From contig QANT01002684.1 of NCBI GenBank assembly GCA_003254885.1, positions 62,001-126,000 of the forward strand: a stretch of DNA of 64,000 nucleotides. Direction: 5' to 3'. Origin of the DNA: Purshia tridentata (lineage: Eukaryota; Streptophyta; Magnoliopsida; Rosales; Rosaceae). A program made the translations under genes and the position numbers. The notes beneath the pieces are model-generated. The model saw nothing but the letters and a program-made list of their open reading frames with translations. It was not told where the DNA came from and ran no database searches. Each line of letters begins with the position of its first letter. Within the stretch, counting starts at the first letter, position 1. This document shows positions 10,832 through 35,704 of this stretch, one piece after another.

Positions 10832-11381
10832 CTCTGCTCATATATTAATGGATTTGGATTCATTGTTAATACCCTTTTAAATATATAATACGTGTATATA
10901 TATTTGATATTTGATTTATGTTTAATGATAAACAATATATAATATTTACCACATTCTTATAGCACTTTATATATAAAAATTATTTTTTATTATATTCCTC
11001 CTTATAATAATATATATACACACATGCATATTCGATATGTTGCGAACTTGCAAATATGAGAATGTTACCGATCAATCAGTTCTTCCTTCTTTTTTTTAGC
11101 ACAATGATCACTGGTTGCGGCAATCACTGCTTATTCCTTCTCTGATGTTTTTAGGGTACTCCCCTATTTTTTCACATCATCGTCTCTTAGGATATAAAAT
11201 AGACTTGATGGAGGCGTTATGTTAGATTTAACTCCAGAATTGTGGATCTAGAATTAAATCATAACATAAATATTAACAAACTGTAACTGATCGATCAACT
11301 AAGCAAAATTTTGCACTACCGATCGATCGGTGAAGGGAAATCAATCAACAGGCCAAAGATGCGAACGTTTGCACCTGAAGC

Positions 11382-11412
<31 letters not shown>

Positions 11413-11429
11413 CTGAAAACTTTCAAGTG

Positions 11430-11655
11430 TGAGCTTCCACATGTAGACTTACTTGTATGATGGAATGGCGGATGGGCCCAATCTATGTAATTTTTCAATA
11501 ATCCAAATTGCCTATTTTTTAAACACATATTTATAGATCATTCTTACAAAAAATTAATCAAATCAAAAATTATTTTTTTATTTCGGATTATTAAAAAACT
11601 ACATGTAATGGTCCCATACACCCATCCCACAAGTAAGCTTAAATGTGGAACGTTA
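11430..11655. mobile_element. Foldback (MITE-like) element
   Basis: The left arm (about 11432-11520, containing TTCCACATGTAGACTTACTTG) is mirrored by the reverse complement of about 11562-11655 (TTCCACATTTAAGCTTACTTG). The central phrase GATCATTCTTACAAAAAATTA closely resembles the arms of the foldback at 54007-54411, so the two are probably members of one superfamily. Confidence 0.55.
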
Positions 11656-13863
11656 AAAAACTTTCGAGGCTCATGTACTTTGCTGGCGAGAGAGTTGAAC
11701 TTTTAGGGATGTTTTCCTGGCCTCTGATGCGCATGTGGCTCTTAAGGCTGTTCAGAGTGAGTTGATGTCGTTTTCTTCGGAAGGTTGCTGCTTGAATAAA
11801 TAAAACAATTAAGTTTCTAGTAGTTTTTCATCTTTGCATTTTATTTATGATTCTCGCATATATGTAACCGTGTGGTGTATTATTATGTTCGGATCAATTA
11901 ATGTGAAGAGAATGTCTTACTTGGTTGGCTGATATAGTGGCTAATAATGTAAACTTAATTTACTTAATTAGTTTATGAAAGTTTCTTAATATTTTTATAA
12001 AAACTAAAGTTAACTCCTGTTGTCAAAAATAATAAAATTAAATAAGTCTACTCCTCCAAGTTAATTCTGATCATATGCCAGCAGTAATCTCCTAAGTCCT
12101 AAGTCAACGTTGACTAAACAGACAATAAATTAACCCAGGCTTTTCAAAGTTTCTTTTCTGACCATTATTTTATTTTTTATTTCTTATATGTTGGTCTACT
12201 TCTTTGAAGTGATTCTCCTTCTGCGCGTACTACTCCATAGACTTCTTCTAGATATATTACACTTGGTACGATTTCTACACTTCCAGGAATTTGTAGATTA
12301 ATCATATTTTACGCTTTATATATATATAACTGATTAATTTCCATGTAATTACAATGTCAATGATCAATCATATATATATTTCTCGATGTGTATTGACTAA
12401 AAGGATTTTCAAAATATATCTCTCGATTTATCGATCTGGGCCAATAATATTCATTCGATTCATTCAATCATTTCTCTTTAATCATTCTTGTCTCTTTCAA
12501 CTTGCAACAGATCGATATTATTCTTTACCACGTCGCAACTAATATATATTTGTGCAGTTAATTAATTTGTAGCGTGACAGTGGCGTACCATCAGTATTTT
12601 TCAAACCATTAACTTGTATCATATAATATACATATTTGATAGTTCCAGAAAAAAAAAATTACATCCATATTTGATTAGAAGCATATCTAGCTAATATTCT
12701 CTCCGTGTACTGTACGTGGCACATACCGTGTGCCAAGCTTCATTGGATGCATGTAGCTAGCTAGTTATAAGCATGCTGGTTCAAGCAAGCAACACACGAA
12801 ATTTCCACACAAAATTCGTTAGATGCACATTCCATGAGTGCCAGGTAGCCAGTAATTAATTTTAAATTTAATAATAGTTCAAAGAAGCACAAGAATTCCA
12901 CACATGTGCCAGCTAGATTAATTGTTTCAATTAATTAAATTGATGTGCATGCATCTGTGTGTGTACATACAATATATAAGTCACAATTATGAAACTTGAT
13001 GAGCCAATTAGGTGGAAAGTTAGTTTTATGGGTGATTAATTCTTATATTAATTAAGACTCATACCTAACTAATTAATGACAAACATTCAATCCAAAATTT
13101 GAGTGAAAGATGATCTATCAACATTACTAAATTTACTCAATCATCAAATTTATTCACCAAATAATGTATTTGTATTAAGGAACAAAGCTGGTGTTAATTG
13201 GATTACTAAGAAATATGTTAATTGGGCCCCCAAACTTCATATGTTAGCTCCATCATTGTGTATATATATATACATATCAGTAGTTAACCAAAAAAATGAA
13301 ATTCAGAATAAATATAGACTAGCTAATTAATAAAAGAAATATTTTCGGTACAAAATAATGATTGTGGTAATAATTATGTCTATACATTAATGACATGTAT
13401 AATATGAGATATATCCAATATATAATTCCATTAGATATTTCATAATAATAATGTACTTATGTTTCAATTTTGCCTCAACACACTTTCCATTGGTTTATTT
13501 TTTTTTTTTGGACGAAGACACTTTTCATTTAAGCTTGTTCAGTTGAGCGCAACTGCACGTACGAGTCTCACATTGGTTTTGTATAGTGAATTACTGATCG
13601 AGTCTTTCTACCACCTAGGAAACACATTAGCACCTAATAGGTGAAACTTTTAGGATGGACTCATAAAGATTAGATATGAAAATTTATATTTATATATGTA
13701 TCGATATGAAGTCTCTTGTTATTTATTTAACAGAAGGAATTGACCTTATTATTAAGTAATCGACGAAGGTGATCAGAACCCATATATATATACTAGTTGT
13801 CTAGAGGGAGGTCACTTAAATATTTCATCTGTCAGTGTGTTGCTTAATTATATACTAATAGTA

Positions 13864-14595
13864 ATGAGTAACTACCCAAAAAATGATGAAGAAAGTGAAA
13901 AACTAGAGAAAAAAATAAAGGAGCTAGAAACTACAATTGGGGAGCAGGATGGTCGCATCAATTATCTTCAATCAAGTGGCTTCCAACTTGCAAACTTCTA
14001 CTTTGTCTTTCAAGGAGTTATTTTGACGGCAATTGTCAATGGCAACTCAGCCCTCAGATGCTCACATCGTTGGTTCATCTTCAGTCTATCTGTATTGGCA
14101 GCCATTCTCAATTTGTTTTCTTTGCTTGTAATTGGAAGCAAGTACAACAGAAACATCATCCAGAGAGACCAAGCCTGGTTTAAGTGCAACGAATTGCAAA
14201 CTGAGTTGGCAATTAGGCTCAAAAATAGTACTAGAGAATATGGGATGAGTAGTTCAACAACAACTGATCAAGACAAACATTCCAAAAAGCAAGAGGTTGC
14301 TTCCGAAAGCATAGAAATTGGTGGTGATGAACCGAAACTACGGCAGAAGACGACGGCGCCGGGCGTGGTCCTTGTTGATGCTTATGAAAGTCGAAAACGT
14401 AAAACCTACTTGGTAGTTTGCATGGTCCTGTTTGTGAGCTTTGCCATCATCGTGATTGTGGGTTGCTGGACCATTCTTTGCAGAAAAGCTGATGATCAGT
14501 GTAAGCACCATGCACCATACAATTACGAAAATCATAAATGCATTAGGCTTTGTGATCAAGGTGCCAAGTGTATTAGCATATGCACTGATTACTAG
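13864..14595 (+). CDS. Uncharacterised three-pass membrane protein, long paralogue
   Basis: An intronless 243-residue frame; I chose the ATG at 13864 (MSNYPKNDEE). Layout: a charged coiled-coil-like N-terminus (residues 8-36, EKLEKKIKELE heptads), TM1 about 42-58, a short loop with C66 and W70, TM2 about 70-91, a charged linker of roughly 90 residues rich in Ser/Thr/Lys, TM3 about 181-203, then a 40-residue tail with seven cysteines (201, 206, 213, 226, 230, 236, 240). It shares the TM1-loop-TM2 core with the gene at 16729 without gaps: FQ, C16 residues later, W4 residues after that. I do not recognise the family and assign no function. A membrane protein is certain from hydropathy; the cysteine tail suggests a disulfide-bonded or metal-binding lumenal/apoplastic end. 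Confidence 0.75.
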   Translation: MSNYPKNDEESEKLEKKIKELETTIGEQDGRINYLQSSGFQLANFYFVFQGVILTAIVNGNSALRCSHRWFIFSLSVLAAILNLFSLLVIGSKYNRNIIQRDQAWFKCNELQTELAIRLKNSTREYGMSSSTTTDQDKHSKKQEVASESIEIGGDEPKLRQKTTAPGVVLVDAYESRKRKTYLVVCMVLFVSFAIIVIVGCWTILCRKADDQCKHHAPYNYENHKCIRLCDQGAKCISICTDY

Positions 14596-16728
14596 CTTGC
14601 CAGGGCGTCCACGTTAATTTTTTGAAATTTTGTTAATTAAAATTAAACTATTTGTATCATCTAGTTGTTATAACATATCTTTAATAAATGTGACATCCAC
14701 TTAGGTCTCACTTTTATTAAAATTGCAATACATTACATATTATGTATTAATGGTTTGATTAATCAAATAGATTGGATGATCCATATACTTGCCATCTCTA
14801 ATTTTTTGAATGATCTTGTACGTAGAATTTACGAAAAAGCTGAATGCCTGCAACTTTCTGCAGCCACTTATTTTTGGGTGTTATTTCTCCGCTTTTAATA
14901 TCCACATTAAATTTGAAAAAATATATAAAAACATTTTTCGCACTTACCTTCATTTGTTCCTATAATTATATTTTTTGATATATCTACTCAAAGAGCCACG
15001 CACTAAACACTCTTCTCATCCTCTTAACTATATAAATCATACCCACCATACTTTTTCATAATTTCTTTCCTCTATAAACTCTAGTATATGTCACCAAAAA
15101 TGAAAACCATTGATATAGATCTATTAAAAGTTATGATAATTTTATATCCTACTTTTAAATTTTTTATTTTTTTTATATATAGTTTTGGATCAAGAATTTA
15201 TTATATTTTACTTTATTTTTTTAAAATTTAGAAATTGACTATCAATTTTAAGGATTTAATTTTAAGTTTAGGGATAAATTATAAAATAAATATAAGATTA
15301 TTTTTCTACTACGGTCAAAGTGATCATCAAGACCATGATTCTTTCTTCCATTCTGGAATCATTGTACGTTTTCAGGTTACATATACTCTGTTACTTGGTC
15401 AAGAAAAAATTTGCTGAAGGATTGAAAAGACCATCTTATGGGCTTTTTAAAATCAATTCAATTTTTATTTTCATGTTTATTTATTAAAGAAATTGAGGCT
15501 CACAAAATTTTTAGGGTTTGAACTTTAAATTTGTGATTTCTTTAATTTTTTGTTTGAAAATAAAAAATTTAAAGTTATATACATGCACTATATCATTTTC
15601 AGTCATTTTTTAGTAAAACTTGTTAGTTTAAACAAATTATTAGTTTTAATTTGAAGAAAAATTCATGCTAGGTATGTAATGTCCCAAGATTGTAAAAAAT
15701 ATAAAACACAAGAATCAAATGTGTTTCGGTTCAAAACACAAAAACCAAAAATATATTTTCTACTAACTGGATTTAATAAAAAATAGACCTAATAATGATA
15801 GAAATCTAACTACCCCATGAAAAGACTGATACTTGGTAGGCCGGAACCGTTTAACCGGTCCTTTAATTTTTGTAGTTCAATTTTAATTCTGCAGTATAAT
15901 CAGTTATGTTTTCTTAAATATTTCTAATTAGTCGATCCGTTCATACTCATGCCATGTGAGGTCTACAAATTAAGGTAGTGCAAAATCAAGATTAGTTAAC
16001 ATATTGGTTAATTATAAGCTAACTTTCAAACCTGATCGATAAAAAAAAATATACATGAACTATCCATTCATCTATCCAACCATGAAAAAGATTTAACAAA
16101 AGAAAGTCAGATATTCATCTATTTTATATCAAGCAATACAGGAAACAGTAATTAAAAGCAAGACACCTTGAAACAGTAATTAAAAGCAAGTCAGAAATAA
16201 AATCCGCACAAGGAATTGCACTTGCAACGAAGAAGGGGGGTTTTGAAAACGTCTGAATCGAAATATAGTTTTCAAGGTAAATTATGAAACAGTGAATAGA
16301 TCGATTAAATAATAGAATGGCAATGCCATACGGAAAAGAAGAGATCGACTTATAGAATGACAGATCGATAAAAGTTTTCAATGTCCATTTGTGAAGTTGA
16401 CATGCACTAGACTATAGCACCGTCGATTCTTTTCTCATTAGCTCAAGTCATTATTTAACTAATGTCCTAGTATACAATCGGCCTAATATATATTAAACAT
16501 AAACGTTTCCATCACTTCGATGTCATACTTCTGACTTTGTGCCTAAAAGATCGAATTCGTCATTTGCGTGTTGACTTTTATATTTATACAAGTGAGTGGA
16601 AGCATCCAACTAGCTAGTAACTTTCGCAGAAATTTGTTAATTAAGTATTATATTTTAAATTAAAACTATATATAATCTTTCTAGTCTATTCCTAATTAGA
16701 AGGACATTTTACACACCAGAAACGAAAA
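14596..16728. other. Intergenic spacer
   Basis: No gene is seen. AT-rich; it contains a 21-bp direct repeat at 16142-16162 and 16170-16190 (GAAACAGTAATTAAAAGCAA core). It presumably includes the promoter of the 16729 gene. Confidence 0.55.
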
Positions 16729-17262
16729 ATGTGTCCTTCACCAGAGCAATTGAACAACAGTTTCATGGAACTGGGTTCCATAAACGAAAAACAAGAGAAA
16801 ACAGTAAGGTATTTTGAAACAATGACAATAAAGCTGGTCATATCTTATATATTCTTCCAAGCCCTCATATTCTTGTCCATTTCTCAACAAAACCCTAATA
16901 TCTCATGCCAAAATTGGTGGATTCCATTCTGCCTATCGTCCCTGATTGCTGTCATCTTTGCCATCACGTTTCAAAGATTCGTGGCCAAATGGGAGCGAAC
17001 ACAATATCACTACGACATGAACTTCATGGAGCGAGAAATGATTCACCACAGGATTGTGTTGCTACAGCAATTGGAATCGCAAGGCTGCTCTTCAAAACGA
17101 CATGATATGTATGATGAGCAGCAGCAGTCGAAGATATTAAAGGGCGATGTAGTGAAAGTGTACCAGAGATATGCATGCATTTACCTGGTTTCTTTTGCCC
17201 TTCTTGCCTACACCATTCTTATCTTAAAGGCCTGTCGATCCTTTCTTTGTCATCATAACTAG
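16729..17262 (+). CDS. Uncharacterised three-pass membrane protein, short paralogue
   Basis: An intronless 177-residue frame beginning MCPSPEQLNN, with a hydrophilic N-terminus (1-33), TM1 about 34-51, a loop with C60 and W63-W64, TM2 about 64-81, a charged helical middle (86-145, with a QQQ patch) and TM3 about 148-167, ending CRSFLCHHN. It aligns without gaps to residues 45-93 of the protein at 13864 (shared Y, FQ, I, N, C, W, F, LS, L, A, K positions), so the two are tandem paralogues about 2.1 kb apart on the same strand. It lacks the long Ser/Thr linker and the cysteine-rich tail. Start: only ATG near the 5' end. Function unknown. Confidence 0.75.
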   Translation: MCPSPEQLNNSFMELGSINEKQEKTVRYFETMTIKLVISYIFFQALIFLSISQQNPNISCQNWWIPFCLSSLIAVIFAITFQRFVAKWERTQYHYDMNFMEREMIHHRIVLLQQLESQGCSSKRHDMYDEQQQSKILKGDVVKVYQRYACIYLVSFALLAYTILILKACRSFLCHHN

Positions 17263-18661
17263 CTAGCTGATGATCATGCCACAACGGCGTCGTAGGGTAC
17301 GTACGTAATTAAATTAATGAATTAAATAAATCCTTGATCATATATATCACATATATATGTAATTAATGACTAATAAATTTAACACGATCCCTCAAACCTT
17401 ATATAGGGTATGTCTGATTTGGCCAGCTTTGGGTTCTTGCTGGATTGGAACGCGAGGACTAGATTGGAGTGCTGGAGTGATCGATGTTCTCTATTTGGTG
17501 CAGTACAAGGTTAATTTTTATATATGTTGATGCAGTCCATACATGACTTATTAAGCATGAATTCAAAAAAAATATGCTGAGTCATTTGCTTAATTAAATA
17601 AAGAAATACAAACTGCATAATAAATTATGTGACTGTAACACAGTGATGTTATTTATTTACTTACATCATAAAATGTGTATATTTATTAATATTATATCTT
17701 CAAAATATAAATCGATCGCCTAACAATATTATAACATATAATTTTAAAACATCAATTTTAAAGTCATGCCAAAAAATTTTTCCAAATCTACAATACGGCA
17801 ATTAGCTACTTTCCTCTAGAGCTAGCCTCCTAAAGCCTCCCGCACCACACAAATGCTCATCTAATTAACTTCTTCTTTTTTTTTCTTCTTTTTTTGGGTA
17901 AACTGGAGGCCTCAGGCCCAAAACGGAAAAACAAAAACTAGCTAATTAAACGCCCCTAGCAAGGCCCCTAGCATCCTCAGCAATGAGGGAACGACAACCA
18001 CTAGGAACCTGATCCAGCAACTCCACCCCAAGATCAATATCATGCCCCAAATGAGCCAACTTCTTCTTTTTTTTGATAACTTGTGAGGAGCACATACAGA
18101 CATACTTTGGGCAAAAAGGAGATGTACCTTTGTTTTCTGCCATTGAGCACAAGGAACAATATTGGCATACGGTCTGTGGACTACTCCTTATTGGGCTGGC
18201 CTAAACTTGTGCATGGTTCCCATGTAATGGGTTGAGCCCAAGACTGGAAATTACTTAATGAATTTGGCTAGACTACGACAGCAGAGTTTACCCAATAATT
18301 TTTCTTTAAAGGATTTTAGTCCTCGTATTTAAAAATGAACACAACTTGTCAATGGCCTTTAGAAGTTCAATTCCTATTGGCAGAGGCAGGGTCGACGAAG
18401 TAAGGATTGGCTGAGTGAGGACTGCGTAAAGAAATTGGAAAACAGACATTATATATGTAATTGCATCATTACCTGAGGGAGTATTTCAATTACTTTTATG
18501 TAGCACTTGGCCTCAAATGATGACTGAAAAAGAAATTGGAAAACCGATACTATGACCAACAAAAGTTCTCTTCAGAACCTAAAAGAAAATGGACCAAAGT
18601 GACGCAAAATTACAACACAAACATTTCATTATATTGCAGTTTCATTCCATCATCAATAGAA
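17263..18661. other. Spacer with possible TE scrap and duplicated CRK 3' flank
   Basis: About 17870-18160 is unusually GC-rich and, read on the minus strand, gives a 68-residue frame ending EDARGLARGV; I could not place it and suspect a transposon scrap. About 18150-18660 is a diverged copy of 26925-27243: both carry GGAACAATATTG, GATTGGGCTG-type and ATGGACCAAAGTG phrases in the same order downstream of CRK genes. Confidence 0.5.
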
Positions 18662-21675
<3,014 letters not shown>

Positions 21676-22127
21676 GCTTGGCAGTCGGCAGCCAATGCTC
21701 TGTAATCAATTATGAACATTATCTTTCTGACTGATCAGAAAGAGTTGAAAAATGAGTTGGGATTCATTTAGTCAACTTTATCGTTCACTAAATAATGACC
21801 ATCTCCTCACTGATGTGGAATTCATTTAGCCAACGATAGTTGATGTGATATTTGTTTGTATGTATAATGGATTTATGTGCTGTTGCAAATTGATTGATCA
21901 CTTATGCCCAACCTCTGAATTGATGTCTCTCAAGTCAATGGCTGGAAATGTATATTTGGACTCATTGTGAATGTTTTGCACGAATTTTGGATTGATGGAA
22001 ACGGCAGAGTCAGGACCAAGAGACAACGATTTTCAACTTCTAGAATACTTTCGGAATGATTACACAGCCCGCCGAAGTTGACCACATCTTATTGTTAAAA
22101 GATTAAACTCATTTACTCTTTTTACCT
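21676..22127. promoter_or_regulatory. Upstream region of CRK copy 1 with W-box core
   Basis: Contains TTGACCACA with its TTGACC at 22078-22083, about 400 bp upstream of the start. Similar blocks (CAGCCCGCCG...GTTGACCACA) recur upstream of the other CRK copies. TTGAC(C/T) is the WRKY binding core, a plausible defence-response element; binding is inferred. Confidence 0.45.
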
Positions 22128-22503
22128 TCTGAAATTTTGGATCTCAGTATTCAATAAAATATTATTAACCGTGAAATCAGGATGGATAATTCTAAGCTGG
22201 AGTCTTCGCGATGGTAAAGAAGCCCTCGTCCAATGCTTATTATGATTTTGTAGCGACTATCATAATCACATGTGCTCACTTGATTGGATCCACATATTCA
22301 TTCATAAATAAAGCTTGTTAATGATATATGTGGCAGTGTTGTTGATCTTTAGGGTTTCAAAATAAAAGCATAACTCTAACCATACCAAATATGAAGTGAT
22401 CAAGACTTGCACCCGGGACAAACTCATAGACAAGGAGCCTTTCATTACTACCTGACAGAAACCAAGGAGCCTAACCAAATTCCAATGTTGAAGCTTTGCC
22501 ATC
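22128..22503 (-). pseudogene. CRK kinase fragment (exon 4 and exon 5 pieces)
   Basis: About 22386-22503 matches CRK exon 4 (subdomains [13 protein letters not shown]) and about 22128-22292 matches exon 5, but the P-loop, catalytic loop continuity, transmembrane and ectodomain exons are missing and the frames are broken. An upstream-module copy (about 22860-23060) follows where the ectodomain should be, so the middle of a former CRK gene was deleted. Confidence 0.85.
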
Positions 22504-23222
22504 AATCCAAGCTCAACCCCCAACCCCACTTGAATTAATTCATAACTCATACCAACAATGAATTTTTTTTTTTTTAGGTCAGAATACTGAAATTCATAAC
22601 CAATACTAATTAACTTGAAGGTTTATCAAGATTCCATCACTTCAACAGATGGGAATAGGTTATGATATAAACAATATATATATATATATAAATAATTAGT
22701 TTTTTCGAAGTTTTATTTTTTTCAAAGTTTTTTCAATTAATAAGTATTAATTGACTTGACCAACTTAAGATAATATATAAAAGCTTTTAACGAGCAGTGA
22801 AATCATGACAAGTACTTGGTCAAATTTTATTGTTGAAATCCAAACAGGAAGAATCATTGTGAATAATTTGCACGAATTTTCAATTCAATGACTGGAAATG
22901 TATATGTTGACTCCTTGTGAATATCTTGCATGAATTTTCAAATGATGGAAACGGAAAAGGTTCAAGACAAAAGTGAATTACGTACACAGCCCGCCGCAGT
23001 TGATGACCACAACTAAGCGCTTGTTCAGGACCGCATCTTATTGTCACAGATTAAAGCTCTTTTACTCTTTTTACCTTGTTTGGTTTGTGAAAAACAGAGC
23101 TCAAAACAGGAAGCCATCGAACCCCTTTTTACTTTATGAAATGTGTTATTCCAAGCAGGCTTTTAAGCTAAATTACAATATAAACAGTACATAATATTGC
23201 AGTTTCATTCCATCAACAAGCA
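22504..23222. other. Spacer with orphan CRK promoter-like module
   Basis: AT-rich DNA with an AT run near 22675-22690. About 22860-23060 resembles the upstream block of the intact CRK genes (GATGGAAACGG, ACACAGCCCGCCG, GATTAAA phrases), but here GATGACCAC replaces the TTGACCAC core. Confidence 0.5.
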
Positions 23223-26170
<2,948 letters not shown>

Positions 26171-27243
26171 TGCCTTGTGTGGCACTCCACGGCCCATGCT
26201 CTGTAATCAAATATAAACATCTATGTGTCCTTGATGGTGTGGATCGATCTCATTTCAGTCAACACTTGTCATTAATTATTGTGATATATGTTTTTATGCA
26301 GGATGGATTTGTGTGCTGAGAATGAGAATGTGTACTTGGACTCATTGTAAATATCTTCAACAAATTATCCCACTGATTGAAACAGGTGTGGTTCAGAACA
26401 AAGCTAAGAATTTCACTTGCACTTCTAAGGTTTTGCCGCCGCCGTTGACCACACCTATGCGCTTGTTCAGGACCACATCTTATGATTACTGATTAAAACT
26501 CCTTTTCTGTCTTTACCGCATGTGGTTCCTGAAAAATAGAGCTCAAAACAGGAATTAAAGTACTTTTTCAAACCATTTTCTCTCACTGCACACCCCTTTT
26601 ATTTAAATTGTCAAAAATAGAACCCCACCCAGGTTGAATATGCTTGGGTACGTTTGATATTGTTAGTGAAAATATTTATATTTAGAACATTTTAGACATC
26701 TATTTGGTTTTGTCAGGGAGGAGCATTTTAGATATTTCATGTGCCACGCGAATGAAAAAGAAGTAATTCATTTGATATCGATGCTAAAAAAGTAGGAGGC
26801 CCCTCCACGGAGGCTATTGGCTATAATTTCTCTTCTTTCTTTAAGAAATGTGTGGTTCCAAGGAGGCTTTTAAGTTGTTGAGGAAAGACTACTACTACGG
26901 CAGCTACAGCAATGCAACCTATCAGGGAAAAGGAACAATATTGAGCACACAGTTTGTGGGCTATTTTGTGATTGGGCTGCCCTACACTTGTCCAAGACTA
27001 GAAATTTCCTACAGCATTTGGACTTAAGTACGAAATCATAGTTCAGCCAATAATTTTTAATAAAATGTTTAGTGCTCAGTGTTCAACAATGAACACAACT
27101 TGTCGATGGGCTACAAGTCCATTTCAGAACATACCTAAACAATCAACCACATCATCTATAAAGAAAATGGACCAAAGTGGTGCAAAATTACAACATACAC
27201 ATTTCATAATATTGCAGTTTCATTAATACTCCATCATCAAGCG
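26171..27243. promoter_or_regulatory. Spacer between CRK copies 2 and 3
   Basis: The part nearest copy 2 (about 26290-26520) carries the shared upstream module with TTGACC at 26445-26450, some 275 bp from the start. The part nearest copy 3 (about 26925-27243) is the duplicated 3' flank also found at 18150-18660. No gene is seen. Confidence 0.5.
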
Positions 27244-30141
<2,898 letters not shown>

Positions 30142-31111
30142 TTTTCCTGTTTTTGTAGCAGTCCCCACATTGTGAATATAAACAGACATTATCTCAAATC
30201 TCCTCACATTGCCGGAATCATTCAGTCAGTCAACCATAATAATTAATTAATCAATTATTATAACTAAGAATGCATATTTTGATTCAATGTGAATATTCTA
30301 AACAAATTAATTAAAGCATTTGATTGAAATGGGACTGACTCAGGACAAGCCATGAATTTCCAAGCACTTTCGGATTTAATTACACACCACAACTTTTAAG
30401 ATTTCGCCGCCAAGGTTGACCACAATTATAGCAACTACAAAGAAAAAACGAAATTAATAATGTTTACATACACAACTTTAATGCCACTTTGTGATGTAGG
30501 TTCATATGGGTGGTTCTATTTCATATAAACCTATATATTTTTATTTTATCATCAACAATTGTGGTGTATATAGTTTATCCGTTTATATATATTAGATTCT
30601 TGGCACATGCTCCGTGCATGTCCATTTAAATTTATGTTATGTAGTTTTTTTATATTTTTAGTTTTTAATAAATTATCCTCACTCTTTCCACCTTTTAAGT
30701 TAGTAGGGTGTTTTTTATTTTTAAAATTATATTTTAATTTTTATATTTTACAATTATATCTTTATTTATTAGCTTAAATGAAAAATATTTATGAAAATGT
30801 AAAATTTAGTGAAGCCTATCTCCTGACTTGATAATAGTGAGGATACGTGAAAAAGTGGTGTGTGTGTTTGGTGTGATAAGTGGAAGGTAGAGCATGGGAT
30901 CGTAATTTCCATGGCCCAACAAAATAATTTTCTCGACCTCTTGATTATCCAATAAAACACAATTTGGGCCTCGGAAATGTGGGTTAGGGCTTCAGTTGGG
31001 CAAACGAAGAGGTTGGCTATTTGATTAGCGAAGTAATTAGAAACTGATCCAATAAATATGAATTTTTATGATGGCTTTTAAGTTTGGCCAAAAAAACAGT
31101 AAAATCAAGCG
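30142..31111. promoter_or_regulatory. Spacer between CRK copies 3 and 4
   Basis: TTGACC at 30416-30421 lies about 275 bp upstream of copy 3, within the shared upstream module (TTTCGGATTTAATTACACA...GGTTGACCACA). The rest is AT-rich with no gene. Confidence 0.5.
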
Positions 31112-34394
<3,283 letters not shown>

Positions 34395-35143
34395 TGTTGC
34401 CTAATTGTGTGGCAGTAGTCCGCAGCTTGGATTAATTCTGTAATTAAACATAAAGGTACATTATCTCTATCTCTCCACCGTTGTGGGACTCAGTCAGTCA
34501 ACTAGAATCATAATTTATTATGCCTATGACAAGACAACAGCTTTGGGTGCCCACGACAAAGTCTTTGGTTCTGGTTTCAGTTCTTTGGCCTAGCTATCTC
34601 TTTCATGTCGTACTTTGCTTGCTTCTTCTTGCTTCTTGCTTGTGGCCATAGCGGCGTAGCATACTCAGTCTTTAATTAGCTGGAGAAGCTAAAAGGAAGA
34701 TTGAATTGACTCAGTTGGATAATCATATTTTCATTTTTAACCAAAAGCCATTAGCTCAGGATTGACCTTGCAGGTAATAAGACCTTTTCTTTTTTCTAAG
34801 GTTTTTGGATTAAATTACACAGGAACGTACGTATACTTCTAATGTTCATCACCGTAGCACATGATTTTGGTCAAAAGCCAAACGTAGCAGGTTAAAAAGG
34901 AAGGTTGAATTGGAAATTATAACTTCTTAGAAAACTGATCGATCACACTGTAGGCTCTAAATATGCTTCACGCATGTAATAACATTAATACTCAACCAAA
35001 CAACTATAGAAAGGCTTTAAATAAACAAATCTTGAGTACTCTTTCAGTGAATACTTTTTTGGATGCATGTCATATGTACACACAAATTTATTCATTCTCT
35101 ATGATACATTTTAGAAATAAAAGCAGTATTCCAAGTTCCCAAC
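34395..35143. promoter_or_regulatory. Upstream region of CRK copy 4
   Basis: TTGACC at 34762-34767 lies about 370 bp upstream of the start, with TGACTCAG nearby. The rest is spacer with no gene seen. Confidence 0.4.
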
Positions 35144-35704
35144 CATACCAAATATGAATTGATCAAGGCTTGCGTTAGCGACAAACTCATAGACAAGAAA
35201 CCTAGGAGCCTAGCCAAATTCTGATATTAAAGCTTGACCATACCACATTTTCAAATTTTAATCCCTTGAAAACCTACATCTTCTTCCTTGAAAAGCCTAC
35301 CCTGCACTCAATGATTGTGAAAGTTAACTTGTTGCTCATTTAGGCACATAATCAATATTTATGGTCATATAATGATGTTTCATTGCCCTGTAAATAGAAC
35401 CAAAACCACCCCGTCCAAATCTATTTGACTCAGAAAAGTTATTTTTGGCAACTTTAATTGAGCCAAAGTCAAATTGCAAGGCTTCTGCACTTCTGATTTC
35501 ATCTGTTTCTTATAAAAGTAGTAAGAGCTCATTTTATTCCAGTGTAGGTAAAGAGAAACTAAGTAATCTCAACTTACCTTCAATCGGTGCTTCCTCTGTC
35601 TTCCTTTACTCTGGAATAAATGATGAGTGATATCACTATTACCAGAGAAACTACGGTTGGCACAACAACTAAGATTACATTCCGAGATGTGATGCTCTTA
35701 TGTT
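35144..35704 (-). pseudogene. CRK fragment: transmembrane, juxtamembrane and partial exon 4
   Basis: 35579-35704 matches the transmembrane exon, 35387-35513 the juxtamembrane/P-loop exon (readable, RGGFGSIY), and 35144-35302 a degraded exon 4 with deletions around the GFCLEG region. The exon 3 donor has changed from GT to GC. No ectodomain exon lies upstream, and no catalytic-loop exon directly follows. Confidence 0.8.

Larger units (their letters stand above)
9604..13863. other. AT-rich intergenic spacer with transposon relics
   Basis: No convincing gene is seen. Contents: a CT microsatellite at about 9898-9921, a Copia-type LTR relic at 10640-10831, an AT microsatellite at 11382-11412, an inverted-repeat element near 11430-11655, and otherwise AT-rich DNA with short spurious frames. 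Confidence 0.6.
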
